A stretch of 64,000 bases of DNA from positions 1 through 64,000 of the forward strand of contig CANHLE010000002.1 in NCBI GenBank assembly GCA_947461435.1. Reading direction: 5' to 3'. This stretch comes from Paracoccaceae bacterium. GTDB taxonomy: Bacteria > Pseudomonadota > Alphaproteobacteria > Rhodobacterales > Rhodobacteraceae. A program made the position numbers and the translations under genes. Below the pieces are notes generated by a model that made no database searches, was not told the DNA's origin, and saw nothing but the letters and a program-made list of their open reading frames with translations. Shown here one piece after another: positions 52,237 through 61,316 of this stretch. Within the stretch, counting starts at the first letter, position 1. Each line of letters opens with the position of its first letter.

Positions 52237-53235
52237 TTAGGCGACAGATTGAACATCAATCACCATTCGGCCTTGGACAGCGCCTTTCAAGATTGCTGCC
52301 GAAAGGGCTGGTAGATCTTCAAGCGTCGCCAAATGCACCATGGCTTCTAGGCGATCCATAGGCAGATCTGTGCAGATACGCGCCCAAACACGTTCGCGGT
52401 CCGCAAAGGGCTTCATGACGGAATCGATGCCCAGCAAATTGACGCCGCGCAGCAAGAACGGAATGACCGTTGCTGGAAGTGCCGCCCCTCCTGCAAGACC
52501 AACAGCGGCGACCGAGGCGCCATATTTCATTTGGCCCAGAACCCGTGCCAACATGGCACCGCCCACCGCATCGATGCAACCGGCCCAGATCTCGGCCTCA
52601 AGCGGTCGTTTCACTGTCTCAGACAGGTCCGACCGCTGTACGATCCGCGAGGCACCAAGGCTGCGCAAATAAGCCTCAGTTTCTGGCCGACCTGTGACGG
52701 CGGCAACCTGATATCCCAAATTTGCAAGTAAAGCGACAGCGACAGATCCAACACCTCCTGCGGCCCCGGTAACCAAAACTTCGCCATCGCTTGGCGTCAG
52801 ACCATGATCTTCAAGGGCCTGAACAGCCAACATTGCGGTCAAACCAGCCGTTCCGACGGCCATAGCATACCGGGTCGTCAGACCCTTTGGCAGCGGGACC
52901 AACCAATCAGCCTTGACCCGCGCTTTGGCGGCATAACCGCCCCAATGCATCTCGCCAACGCGCCAACCCGTCAGCACCACTTTGTCACCGGCGGCGTATC
53001 TTTGATCGTCAGACCCCAAAACAGTCCCTGCAAAGTCGATGCCCCCGATATGGGGATAAGCCCGCACCAATCCACCCCCGGTGGGCGACAGGCAAAGTCC
53101 ATCCTTATAGTTCAAAGAGGAGTATTCAACGGCGACAGTCACATCGCCCGCGGGCAGGGCGCTGTCGTCCATCTGTTTGATCGAGGCATGGGCAATGCCT
53201 TCGGCGTCTTTTTCCAACACAAGGGCGCGGAACAT
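52237..53235 (-). CDS. acuI: Acryloyl-CoA reductase AcuI (MDR superfamily)
   Basis: A 332-residue zinc-free medium-chain reductase. The N-terminal domain shows VAVEYSSLNYKDGLCLS, PHIGGIDFAGTV and VVLTGWRVGEMHWGGYA; the NADPH site is VTGAAGGVGSVAVALLANLGYQV. This is the YhdH/AcuI group, which reduces acryloyl-CoA to propionyl-CoA and so detoxifies acrylate from DMSP. The start at 53235 has GGAGAAAAG upstream. It follows the DUF1326 gene by 10 bp at the end of a four-gene operon. Closely related quinone reductase activity is the alternative. Confidence 0.85.
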   Translation of the reverse strand: MFRALVLEKDAEGIAHASIKQMDDSALPAGDVTVAVEYSSLNYKDGLCLSPTGGGLVRAYPHIGGIDFAGTVLGSDDQRYAAGDKVVLTGWRVGEMHWGGYAAKARVKADWLVPLPKGLTTRYAMAVGTAGLTAMLAVQALEDHGLTPSDGEVLVTGAAGGVGSVAVALLANLGYQVAAVTGRPETEAYLRSLGASRIVQRSDLSETVKRPLEAEIWAGCIDAVGGAMLARVLGQMKYGASVAAVGLAGGAALPATVIPFLLRGVNLLGIDSVMKPFADRERVWARICTDLPMDRLEAMVHLATLEDLPALSAAILKGAVQGRMVIDVQSVA

Positions 53236-53245
53236 TCTTTTCTCC

Positions 53246-53869
53246 TCAGTTCGGTCCATGCCAGTCGATCTGGCAGATTTCGGCACTTCTGCCGTCAAAA
53301 TCCCATACCCGGCCATAGGCGCGCACACGGCCTTTGCCAGCTTGTGCAATCGTGATGTCGGGGCCCATCCAGTATCCTGTGTTGGACACGACCACCTCTT
53401 GATCAGGGTTTGCCCCAGTGATCGGAGTGACTTCCCCTTGAATCTTTTTGCCGACCATCAAACGACGTGTTTTGCCTTCGGTTTCATAGCTGACAGGTGA
53501 CCGTTCTGCGCCCAGAAACTCTGACACCATGATCGAGAAAAGACCCGTAGTGCCCCGAACTTTGCCCGAAAAAATCCTGATCAATCCCTCATAGGCAACC
53601 TCAGAGGCGCGCTCATCGATATAGGCAGCGGCTTTCCAGTTTCCACGCCCCATATTGCCCGGAATATCCATCAAAAGGCCGACGTTAAGCCCTGACAGGT
53701 TTTCCCCGTCAAAATGCCCTTCGTCTATGCGAATGCCCACCCAAGCCTGACAATAACCTTCGGTTGGGGGATGTTTTCCCAAAGAAACCACGCAGGGGCA
53801 GAACACCGTGCAGTTACAGTTTAGGATCAACTCACCCTTGATCGCCCAGTTCGGCAGAGGTTGAGACAT
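53246..53869 (-). CDS. DUF1326 domain protein
   Basis: A 207-residue DUF1326 protein. The N-terminal cysteine cluster NCNCTVFCPCVVS is the hallmark and could bind a metal; RGNWKAAAYIDERASE and the C-terminal VSNTGYWMGPDITIAQAGKGRVRAYGR complete the family. The start at 53869 has AAAGGA 6 nt upstream; the upstream GTG overlaps that site. DUF1326 is commonly paired with DUF2182, as here. The function is unknown; a chaperone or binding role with the membrane partner is inferred. Confidence 0.85.
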   Translation of the reverse strand: MSQPLPNWAIKGELILNCNCTVFCPCVVSLGKHPPTEGYCQAWVGIRIDEGHFDGENLSGLNVGLLMDIPGNMGRGNWKAAAYIDERASEVAYEGLIRIFSGKVRGTTGLFSIMVSEFLGAERSPVSYETEGKTRRLMVGKKIQGEVTPITGANPDQEVVVSNTGYWMGPDITIAQAGKGRVRAYGRVWDFDGRSAEICQIDWHGPN

Positions 53870-53880
53870 GGTTTGTCCTT

Positions 53881-54660
53881 TCACAGAGACAGCGCATTAC
53901 TAAGAGCCGTCAACCCCGCTGCAACAAGCAAGACGTATCCTGCCGGTCGCGTCAGAAGTCGGCCCAGTTCGGGCAGTTTTTCCAAGATCATGAACATGGT
54001 CGCAAGCCCCATCCACCAGAGATTCATGGTACCACCCACAAATGCCAGCGCCATCAAGGCCCAACAACATCCAAAGCACAAAACGCCAAGTTCCAGCCCC
54101 ATCCGAAAGGCGCGGGGATACCCGGGTGCCCAGCGCCCCATAAAGTATGTCAAGGGCATCCGGCACTTGGACAGGCACGCCGCTTTAAGGATTGAAAATT
54201 GATACAATCCAGCGATCAACAGCAGGGCCGCCGTGAAAGTCGGAGAGACACTCGATCCTCTGAATGACAGAAGATCGTAAGACGACAAGAGACTTTGGGT
54301 TGAAGCGCCCAGCGCCGCTCCCAAAAGCCAAACAAGGGTGTAGCCTACGATCAAGGCGAGTGCTTCGCTCGCTTTGGTGGTGCCAGCAGGACCGAGGGTC
54401 AAAAACGCGCGAAGGGTGGGTACGAAGGTGGGCCACATCATCCCAGCTGCCATCAGCGCCCACATGCCAAACAGAATTGGCGCGCTGACCCCCTTCGCCG
54501 AGGTGCACAAAGCCGCCAAAAGATCGTTGGAAAGTCCGGCCCCCGGGGTGGCCACGGCCATCAAAACCAATCCAATCCACGCGGTCAGGACGACCATGTA
54601 GAACGCCAGCCAAAGGGCCCCTTGCCGGTTTATTCGAATGGTCGAATATATCGATGTCAT
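53881..54660 (-). CDS. DUF2182 integral membrane protein
   Basis: A 259-residue protein with about seven helices. The Met-rich family motif LFGMWALMAAGMMWPTFVPTL lies near residue 60, and SKCRMPLTYFMGRW near residue 165 adds a Cys and His-free loop. It belongs to DUF2182, described as predicted metal-binding membrane proteins. It begins 4 nt inside the dmdA-like gene (ATGA overlap) and lies 11 bp before DUF1326, so the three are made together. A copper or other metal role is possible but unproven. Confidence 0.85.
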   Translation of the reverse strand: MTSIYSTIRINRQGALWLAFYMVVLTAWIGLVLMAVATPGAGLSNDLLAALCTSAKGVSAPILFGMWALMAAGMMWPTFVPTLRAFLTLGPAGTTKASEALALIVGYTLVWLLGAALGASTQSLLSSYDLLSFRGSSVSPTFTAALLLIAGLYQFSILKAACLSKCRMPLTYFMGRWAPGYPRAFRMGLELGVLCFGCCWALMALAFVGGTMNLWWMGLATMFMILEKLPELGRLLTRPAGYVLLVAAGLTALSNALSL

Positions 54661-55760
54661 AGGAAGGGTAGCTCTGTCAAAACGCCGCGTTCCATCTTGC
54701 CGTTCACCAAAGCTTCCACTCTATCGCCCACAGCACAGGCCCGCGAAATGAGAGCAAACCCAAGGTTCTTTTGAACGCGGATTGAAAAGACCGTATTGGT
54801 CAGATGACCAACCTTTTCTCCATCTTTGAAAAGGGGATTCCACAAAAACCCTGGAACCACTGGCTCTCCCTCATCCAAAATGACGCCGAGGGAATGGCGT
54901 CTTGGGCCTTCGGCGTGGATGCGCCGCAGCGCTTGTATCCCGATTGTATCATCCGGCACATGCAGATCGATGTATTTGCCCATGCGCACTTCAAACGGGT
55001 TGGTCTGATCGTCGGTATCTCCGCCGAAAGAGATAAGGCCCGACTCGACCCTTTCAGACCAATTTGGATTGCCAGGACCAATGCCCCAAGGGGCCCCCGC
55101 CTCACGGAAGATGTTCCAAAGCTGTGTACCCTTGGTACCGTCGCGCAGATAAATCTCGTAGCCGCCCTGCTTGGACCAACCGGACCGCGCGACGACAACA
55201 GGGATGCCCTGAATTTGGGTCTCGCGGAACCAGAAGTATTTCAAATCCCGAATCCACTCGCCGCAGACATGTGCGACCACGTCCACAGCCTTTGGGCCTT
55301 GAATGGCCATGGGCGATACGTCTGGTTCCGATACCTCAACCCGCAGGCCACGCTCGGCGGCTATGGCCCGCGCCCAGAACCAGATATTGCTGTCCGCAAT
55401 CGACAACCAATACAAATCATCCGCCAGTTTCAGCAGAATTGGGTCGTTGATCAGCACGCCCTGGTGGTTGCACAGCGGGACGTATTTGCCTTGCCCGACG
55501 TTGCACTTGGAAAGATCTCGCGGCGCAAGAATTTGGGCCAGTTTTCCCGCATCAGGCCCACGCAGCTGCACTTGGCGTTCTACGGCGACATCCCATTGGC
55601 TGACGCCATTGATCAGCCGCCAGTATTCCTCCAGTGGGTGACCATAAGATGTCGGCATGAGCATGTGGTTGTAGGTTGTAAAGGCACACACACCCTCTTT
55701 CAGGGTCGCCTCGAAATAGGGCGAGGGGCGAAGTCGGGCGGATGGGGTGATGCCGAACAA
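54657..55760 (-). CDS. DmdA-like / GcvT-family tetrahydrofolate-dependent enzyme
   Basis: A 367-residue protein of the GcvT fold. Landmarks are FTTYNHMLMPTSYGHPLEEYWRLINGVSQWDVAVERQV, VSIADSN-like residues LYWLSIADSNIWFW, EVSEPDVSPMAIQGPKA and ARSGWSKQGGYEIYL. DMSP demethylase DmdA, which moves a methyl group from dimethylsulfoniopropionate to tetrahydrofolate, has the same layout and length. No gcvH or gcvP is near, which argues against glycine cleavage. The operon with AcuI supports a DMSP role, since dmdA and acuI are adjacent in Ruegeria pomeroyi. A different THF methyl transfer is possible. Confidence 0.6.
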   Translation of the reverse strand: MFGITPSARLRPSPYFEATLKEGVCAFTTYNHMLMPTSYGHPLEEYWRLINGVSQWDVAVERQVQLRGPDAGKLAQILAPRDLSKCNVGQGKYVPLCNHQGVLINDPILLKLADDLYWLSIADSNIWFWARAIAAERGLRVEVSEPDVSPMAIQGPKAVDVVAHVCGEWIRDLKYFWFRETQIQGIPVVVARSGWSKQGGYEIYLRDGTKGTQLWNIFREAGAPWGIGPGNPNWSERVESGLISFGGDTDDQTNPFEVRMGKYIDLHVPDDTIGIQALRRIHAEGPRRHSLGVILDEGEPVVPGFLWNPLFKDGEKVGHLTNTVFSIRVQKNLGFALISRACAVGDRVEALVNGKMERGVLTELPFL

Positions 55761-55957
55761 GAATATTCTCCGCAGGTGTCAACAGGGTTCAAGTCCATGG
55801 TCAGCACGCGGCGCGAGGTCGCGCCGATCACTTTTCAAGGTTTTTACCGCGATTGCGGTGTCTTTTGGTATCAGCCTGAAGGCGCAGGTTACAAACAACC
55901 ATTTGTCACCCTCAGACCGACGTTTGAGGTTTGGGGCAGCCAATAGGGGCTATAGGT

Positions 55958-57571
55958 TCAAGAAATCACTCCCTCGGCCAACAATTTGCGGATCAGTTTC
56001 TTGTCGATCTTTCCAACCGACGTGCGCGGCAGTGAATCAACCTGATAGATGCGATCGGGCGCTGCCCATTTGGGGATGATGCCCGCGTCAATTGCGCGGT
56101 CTAAACAGTTGCGAAGGTCCTGTTCCACCGAAACTTCACCAAGAATAACGGTCACCAAGACTGGCCGCTCCCCCCAACGGCTATCAGGAATGCCAACGGC
56201 CGCAACTTCCTGCAGTCCCGGAACGGTTGACACAAGGTTTTCCAAGGTCAGCGAGGATACCCATTCCCCTCCTGATTTGATGATGTCCTTCAATCGGTCC
56301 GTGATGCGCAGCGTTCCATTGGCCGACATGTGCCCCACATCACCTGTATGCAGCCATCCGCCGCGCCAGAGCTCTTCCGTGCCTGCGGAGTTCTTGAGGT
56401 ACCCATCCGTCAGCCATGGTGCGCGCGTGATGACTTCGCCTGTCGATCGGCCATCATGGGGGATATCGTTCATCTTTTCATCGACAACCCGCACCTCGAC
56501 CAAGGGGGCCGGTCGGCCGGTTGCCGTTCGCACAGCGATATCGGCGCTTGCCTGACTGCAAGCCATATCGGCGACGGTCACAAAGGGACAGGTTTCTGAC
56601 ATGCCATAAGCCGCATGGACGTCAATCCCCCGCGCCCGCGCCTGCAACGCCAACCCATCTGACAGGGCCGCACCGCCAATCAGCACCTTCCATCTGGACA
56701 GGTCGATCTCGGCCACCCCAGGTGCAGAAAGCAACATGGCCAAAATCGTTGGCACACAGTGCGAAAAGGTAACGCCTTGCTCTGCGATCAGCGCCAAAAG
56801 GCGCCCCGGTTCGTATCGCCCCGGATAGATCTGTTTGATACCCAGAAATGTTGCAACATAAGGAAAGCCCCAGCCATGCACGTGAAACAAAGGCGTAATC
56901 GGCATGTAAACATCGTCACGCTTCAAACCGCCCGCACCGGGCACGGTTCCAAGACCGGCGGCCAAAGCCAATGTATGCAGTACCAGTTGCCGGTGGGAAT
57001 AACTCACACCCTTTGGATCCCCAGTTGTGCCCGTGGTATAGAACAAGGTGGCACGCGTATCTTCAGGCAACTCGGGGAACGAAACGTCGGGTCGCTGATC
57101 GGCGAGCAGCTTTTCATACTCGGCGTCAAAACCTTGCGGGACCGCGCAGGGTTCGTCAGCCATAAGGATAAGTCGCAAAGGTCGATGTACCTTCGGCAAA
57201 AGTGGTAACAACAACGGCAGGAAATCAACGTGGCACAGAACCGCGTCGTCCTCGGCGTGGTTGATCGTGTACAAGACCTGCTCGGGCGAAAGACGGATGT
57301 TTATGGTATGTAAGGTTGCCCCAAGCATCGGAACGGCAAAAAAGCACTCCAGATAGCGCGGACTATCCCAATCCATCACCGCTATTGTAGATCCCTGCCC
57401 CAATCCCAAGTTCAACAGGCCCGCCGCCAATTTCCGAACTCTGGTATGAAACTGCCGATAGGTGTGATGATTCCCGAAACCATCATGAATTGTTTGGTCC
57501 GGATTGTGCCCTGCCGGGGCCGCCAACAATTGCCCGATAAGCAGTTGGGTGTGGGGGGGTGCTGCTGTCAT
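55958..57571 (-). CDS. AMP-dependent acyl-CoA ligase (DmdB/AlkK-like)
   Basis: A 537-residue acyl-CoA synthetase. The ATP loop is LFYTTGTTGDPKGVSYSH, the linker YGMSETCPFV, and the C-terminal lysine RTSVGKIDKK. The region ATLHTINIRLSPEQVLYTINHAEDD is shared with medium-chain fatty-acid ligases (AlkK) and with DmdB, the methylmercaptopropionate-CoA ligase of the demethylation pathway. ATG 57571 has AAGGGA 8 nt upstream, whereas the earlier GTG has none. It lies 197 bp upstream of the dmdA-like gene on the same strand. A fatty-acid role is the alternative. Confidence 0.75.
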   Translation of the reverse strand: MTAAPPHTQLLIGQLLAAPAGHNPDQTIHDGFGNHHTYRQFHTRVRKLAAGLLNLGLGQGSTIAVMDWDSPRYLECFFAVPMLGATLHTINIRLSPEQVLYTINHAEDDAVLCHVDFLPLLLPLLPKVHRPLRLILMADEPCAVPQGFDAEYEKLLADQRPDVSFPELPEDTRATLFYTTGTTGDPKGVSYSHRQLVLHTLALAAGLGTVPGAGGLKRDDVYMPITPLFHVHGWGFPYVATFLGIKQIYPGRYEPGRLLALIAEQGVTFSHCVPTILAMLLSAPGVAEIDLSRWKVLIGGAALSDGLALQARARGIDVHAAYGMSETCPFVTVADMACSQASADIAVRTATGRPAPLVEVRVVDEKMNDIPHDGRSTGEVITRAPWLTDGYLKNSAGTEELWRGGWLHTGDVGHMSANGTLRITDRLKDIIKSGGEWVSSLTLENLVSTVPGLQEVAAVGIPDSRWGERPVLVTVILGEVSVEQDLRNCLDRAIDAGIIPKWAAPDRIYQVDSLPRTSVGKIDKKLIRKLLAEGVIS

Positions 57572-57732
57572 GCTTTTGTCCCTTTGCATCACGTCGATCC
57601 TAGACAGTCTTTGACCAACTTACACATGACGAAAAAAGGGGCTAAGCTTGGCTTCGGGTCAGACACTCGCCGAACGCCGGCCATGCCGTGGCAAAAATCG
57701 ATGCCCCGGAAATTAGACACGAAGGACGTGAA

Positions 57733-58620
57733 ATGTCGCACCAAATGCCCCCTCTGACGTGGTTGCGCGCCTTCGAAGCCTCCGCCCGTCATCTTAGTTT
57801 TACCAACGCCGCGACAGAACTGAACCTGACCCAAGCCGCGATTTCCAAGCAGGTGAAACTGTTGGAACACCATCTGCGCGAAACTCTTTTTGAACGCCTT
57901 CCACGCAGTCTGGTCCTTACTAAGGTCGGGGCGGCCTATATGCCAAAGGTTCAGGACGCATTTGAAAGACTGGCTGCCGGGACGGTCGAAGTGTTTGGTG
58001 GCCGCCGGGCCGAGTTGCTGACCGTCCGGTCCGCTGTCGGGTATGCAGTCAATGATCTGGCCGCGCGTTTACCCCGGTTCTTGGCCAGTCATCCCAAGAT
58101 TGGCGTTCGCATTGTATCTTCCGTCTGGAGCAAGGATGGGGAGGCCGAGCATTTTGACTTGGACATCCGATATGGCTTTGGCCGATGGGCGGGATATCGC
58201 ACGGATCGGCTAACCTGGGAGACGTTGGAGCCTGTTTGTCTGCCATCGGTTGCCGCCCGCCTCGCGCGGGCCGAAGATCTGGTGAACGAGCGCCTTTTGC
58301 ATGTCCTTGGATATCAAGAGGGCTGGGCAACATGGTTGGCGGCTGCTGGGGTAAGGTCCGTCAATGCCGGATCGGGACTGCATTTTGACACGTCGCTTAT
58401 GGCGCTTGAAGTTGCGGCAAATGGCGGCGGCGTGGCTCTTGGGCGCAGGTCGATGTCAGCAAAAGACGTAGCATCGGGTCGTCTGGTGCGGCCGTTCAGT
58501 TTGGCCCTGCCCGTTGACGAGGCGTTTTATCTGGTTTCACCCGAACACGGCCAAGCCCATCCCGACGCGCGGATTTTTCGGGACTGGCTGGTCAGCGACA
58601 TGGCGTCAGATCCCCGATAA
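57733..58620 (+). CDS. LysR-family regulator (GcvA-like)
   Basis: A 295-residue LysR protein of the GcvA-like group: PPLTWLRAFEASARHLSFTNAATELNLTQAAISKQVKLLEHHL is the winged helix, with the recognition helix AAISKQVK. The start at 57733 follows AAGGA. It is divergent from the acyl-CoA ligase with a 161-bp gap and could control it. Its stop is 9 bp from the SDR stop on the other strand. Confidence 0.87.
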   Translation: MSHQMPPLTWLRAFEASARHLSFTNAATELNLTQAAISKQVKLLEHHLRETLFERLPRSLVLTKVGAAYMPKVQDAFERLAAGTVEVFGGRRAELLTVRSAVGYAVNDLAARLPRFLASHPKIGVRIVSSVWSKDGEAEHFDLDIRYGFGRWAGYRTDRLTWETLEPVCLPSVAARLARAEDLVNERLLHVLGYQEGWATWLAAAGVRSVNAGSGLHFDTSLMALEVAANGGGVALGRRSMSAKDVASGRLVRPFSLALPVDEAFYLVSPEHGQAHPDARIFRDWLVSDMASDPR

Positions 58621-58629
58621 CCGGCCGCG

Positions 58630-59382
58630 CTACCGCGCCCTAAGCCTGACGCCAGCATCCAGACGAATCACTTCGCCATTCAGCATCGGATTACGGATCA
58701 TTGATAAACACAGGTCTGCAAAATCAGCAGGTTCGCCAAATCGGCGGGGAAAGATTGCGTCCGAAGTTATCGCCTCTCGCACCCCTGCGGGAACATCGGC
58801 GGCCATGGGTGTTTGGAAAAGTCCGGGGGCAATTGCCAGAACCCGCAGTCCTTTTGTGGCAAACTCGCGGGCCGCTTGAAGGGTCATGGCGGCGATTGCC
58901 CCTTTTGATGCGACATAAGCCCCCTGCCCGATCTGCCCTTCATAGGCCGTGATTGACGCGGTGTTGATGATCACACCGCGCTCTCCGTCCGGATCAAGGG
59001 GGTCAAGCGCCATCATGCGCGCGGCCGCTTTGGTCATGACCGAAACCGTGCCGAGCAAATTGATCCGGATGACCCTCTCGAACTGGGCCATATCAACGGG
59101 GCCCTCGCGTCCGACAAGACGCATTGATCCGGCTATCCCCGCACAATTAATCAAAATCCGCGCGATACCCAACGTGGCTTCGGTCCGATGCAGCGCCGCA
59201 ACGACAGAGTCTTCTTCGGCCACATTGCAGGCGATCGGCAAAATTCCGGGCTCTGCACGTCCGGGGTGAAGATCAAGCGCGGCTACCCTTGCGCCCGCGG
59301 CCGCAAGGGCCCGCGCTGAGGCAAGGCCAAGTCCAGACCCACCGCCCGTTACAATAGCAACAACGTCAGTCAAATCACGCAT
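58630..59382 (-). CDS. Short-chain dehydrogenase, 3-hydroxyacyl-CoA type
   Basis: A 250-residue SDR. The cofactor site is VTGGGSGLGLASARAL, the structural motif INCAGIAG replaces NNAG, and the catalytic Ser/Tyr/Lys are in INTASITAYEGQIGQGAYVASKGAI. The overall pattern, with the segment ALDPLDPDGERGVIINTAS, resembles the type II 3-hydroxyacyl-CoA dehydrogenase group. Beside an acyl-CoA ligase this suits fatty-acid oxidation. The precise substrate is not known. Confidence 0.8.
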   Translation of the reverse strand: MRDLTDVVAIVTGGGSGLGLASARALAAAGARVAALDLHPGRAEPGILPIACNVAEEDSVVAALHRTEATLGIARILINCAGIAGSMRLVGREGPVDMAQFERVIRINLLGTVSVMTKAAARMMALDPLDPDGERGVIINTASITAYEGQIGQGAYVASKGAIAAMTLQAAREFATKGLRVLAIAPGLFQTPMAADVPAGVREAITSDAIFPRRFGEPADFADLCLSMIRNPMLNGEVIRLDAGVRLRAR

Positions 59383-59676
59383 GGATCATTTCCGTTCTGA
59401 ACGGTTGGGCTGGAAGTACAGTTTGAACCAAGGCCAACTGATAAAGCCGGTCCTATGTGATTGACAGGGTGCAGTGAGATTACTCAACTCACACCCCGGC
59501 CTCGTCCATCAATGGTCCCGTTAACGCTATCGTGCAAACAACAATTCCAAGCCCAAAGGTATCGTTCAGGTTATTTGATTTTCGGAGGTTCAAGGCCCGA
59601 GGCGCCTATCGCACTTTTACCGAATCAAAGCATTCCGAGCATATCATCGGGATTGCGTTCTATCAGTCTGGAAAAG

Positions 59677-59753
59677 TGGTGGACCCGGAGCGATTCGAAC
59701 GCCCGACCCTCAGATTCGTAGTCTGATGCTCTATCCAGCTGAGCTACGGGTCC
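59677..59753 (-). tRNA. tRNA-Arg (anticodon ACG)
   Basis: A full cloverleaf on the minus strand: acceptor GGACCCG/CGGGTCC with discriminator A and encoded CCA (59677-59679), D arm AGCTCAGCTGGATAGAGC, anticodon stem TCAGA/TCTGA with loop CTACGAA, variable loop and T arm GTTCGAATC. The anticodon ACG reads CGU, CGC and CGA after A34 becomes inosine by TadA. The 294 bp to its right neighbour SDR hold no other feature that I see. Confidence 0.97.
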
Positions 59754-59827
59754 ATCGTGAGGGGCGTTTAGCGCCCCGCTGCGGGCAATGCAAGGCCGAA
59801 TGACATTTTTTTGCGGCCGCCTGATTG

Positions 59828-61243
59828 TTACAAGGGATCAACGCTCACGCCACCCTTTGGCAGGTGTATCATGAATTCTGTTCCCGCGTCGTCGCTCCGC
59901 GCAAGATCCAGTCGGCCGCCGTGGCCGCGAACCAGTTCTGCGGCGATTGCCAAACCCAGTCCTGTGCCACCCCGGCGCGCACCGCCTTGAAAAGGCGAAA
60001 AAAGATGCTCACGCGCCTTAACGGGCAGGCCCGGGCCCGTATCCCCCACGCGCAGCCACCATTCGGCTTCGTTCTCACCAGCCGACACTTCTATCGTACC
60101 GCCGCCACCCTGAGCTTCCAACGCTTGCCTTGCGTTGCGAACCAGATTTGACAGAACTCGGAAAAGTTGTTCGTGGTCGGCCCTCACACTCAAGGCCGGA
60201 TTAATGTCAATCAAGGCTTGGATGGGCCCGTCTGGCCCAAGACCTTCAGCCTCCATCACTTCTTGAACCAGCCCCAAAATAACAAAGCGGATGAGGCGCG
60301 GCGGCGGTTCTTCCGCTTTGCCAAAGGCGAGCGTTGCCTCTGTCAAGTTAACGGCTCGGGTAATGGATCCAACCAATTTCGGCACGAAGCGGGCGACGGT
60401 CGGGTCGGTGCTGCCTTCCAGCCTGTCCGCAAAAAGTTGCGCAGAGGTCATGATGTTTCGCAAATCATGGCTGATCTTGGAAACGGCCCCCCCCAATTGG
60501 GCAAGTCGTTCGCGTTGACGCAGCGCACTGGTCAATTGTGTCTGAAGGCTTTGAAGCGCCTCTTCGGCAAGCCTCAGTTCCGTAACGCTTGCCGTTGGTT
60601 CGATCACGCGCCGCGCATCTTCTGGCGCTTGAGCGTAGGCTTGCATGTGCAAAACCACACGGCGAATGGGCAAGACCAAAAGCTTGCGTACCGCGACAAA
60701 CAAAAGGGCGGCTGTCACAACCGATATCAAAGCAGACAACAGCAGAATCCGCAGGCCATATTCAACCATGGCGGCGCGCAAGGGCGCACTTTGCAATGTG
60801 ATTTCAATCAGAATCCCGGCATCCAAGGTCGGATTGCCGATCACTCGAATGACGTGGTTGTCATTGTCCAACAACACCGCCGCCGCATCCTTGATCAAGG
60901 TCAGGGGGCCAGCCATCCGCAAATCATAGTCGTTTGTAACAGGCGAGGGGATGGGCGAAGACAACACCAATTGCCGAAATTCATCCCGGCGCAAAACAAT
61001 ATTGAAGACCTCGGCATTGGCCAAAAGCTCCGCTTCAAGTTCTGGTGTTACCATGTCTTGGGCGGCGATCTGGGCCAAGGATGCGATTTGCGCCTTTTCC
61101 AGACGTGCCATCAAATAGTCAGCCCGAAACCGGGCGATAGAGGGTACAAAGATCAAGACCTCGGCCAACATGACAAAGCCGATCGTCAGCAGCAAGAACC
61201 GCCCCGAAAGCGAATTCAAAAAACCGCCGCGCCCTTCCTGCAC
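59828..61243 (-). CDS. Membrane sensor histidine kinase (orphan)
   Basis: A 471-residue histidine kinase. Two membrane helices (FLLLTIGFVMLAEVLIFVPS near residue 20 and LRILLLSALISVVTAALLFVAV near 170) flank a periplasmic domain. The phosphoacceptor is His in KISHDLRNIM near residue 255, and ATP-binding boxes are NLVRNARQAL, GDTGPGLP and GGTGLGLAIA. It has a HAMP-like linker. No response regulator gene is adjacent, so its partner is elsewhere. The signal is unknown. Confidence 0.9.
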   Translation of the reverse strand: MQEGRGGFLNSLSGRFLLLTIGFVMLAEVLIFVPSIARFRADYLMARLEKAQIASLAQIAAQDMVTPELEAELLANAEVFNIVLRRDEFRQLVLSSPIPSPVTNDYDLRMAGPLTLIKDAAAVLLDNDNHVIRVIGNPTLDAGILIEITLQSAPLRAAMVEYGLRILLLSALISVVTAALLFVAVRKLLVLPIRRVVLHMQAYAQAPEDARRVIEPTASVTELRLAEEALQSLQTQLTSALRQRERLAQLGGAVSKISHDLRNIMTSAQLFADRLEGSTDPTVARFVPKLVGSITRAVNLTEATLAFGKAEEPPPRLIRFVILGLVQEVMEAEGLGPDGPIQALIDINPALSVRADHEQLFRVLSNLVRNARQALEAQGGGGTIEVSAGENEAEWWLRVGDTGPGLPVKAREHLFSPFQGGARRGGTGLGLAIAAELVRGHGGRLDLARSDDAGTEFMIHLPKGGVSVDPL

Positions 61244-61316
61244 CCTGCCCCCAATTCAACCGTTATCTAAACTCTGCCAAAGCCAAGCAGTATCAAGGCC
61301 CCGTGCGCCAATTATC

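Noticed and set aside
54804..55946. 380-codon plus-strand frame opposite the dmdA-like gene
   Set aside because: It is the reverse-strand shadow of a clear GcvT-fold gene, with unusual composition and no ribosome site.
60167..61270. 367-codon plus-strand frame opposite the histidine kinase
   Set aside because: The minus strand encodes a full histidine kinase with all motifs; the plus frame is rich in Gln, His and Arg, as expected for a shadow frame.
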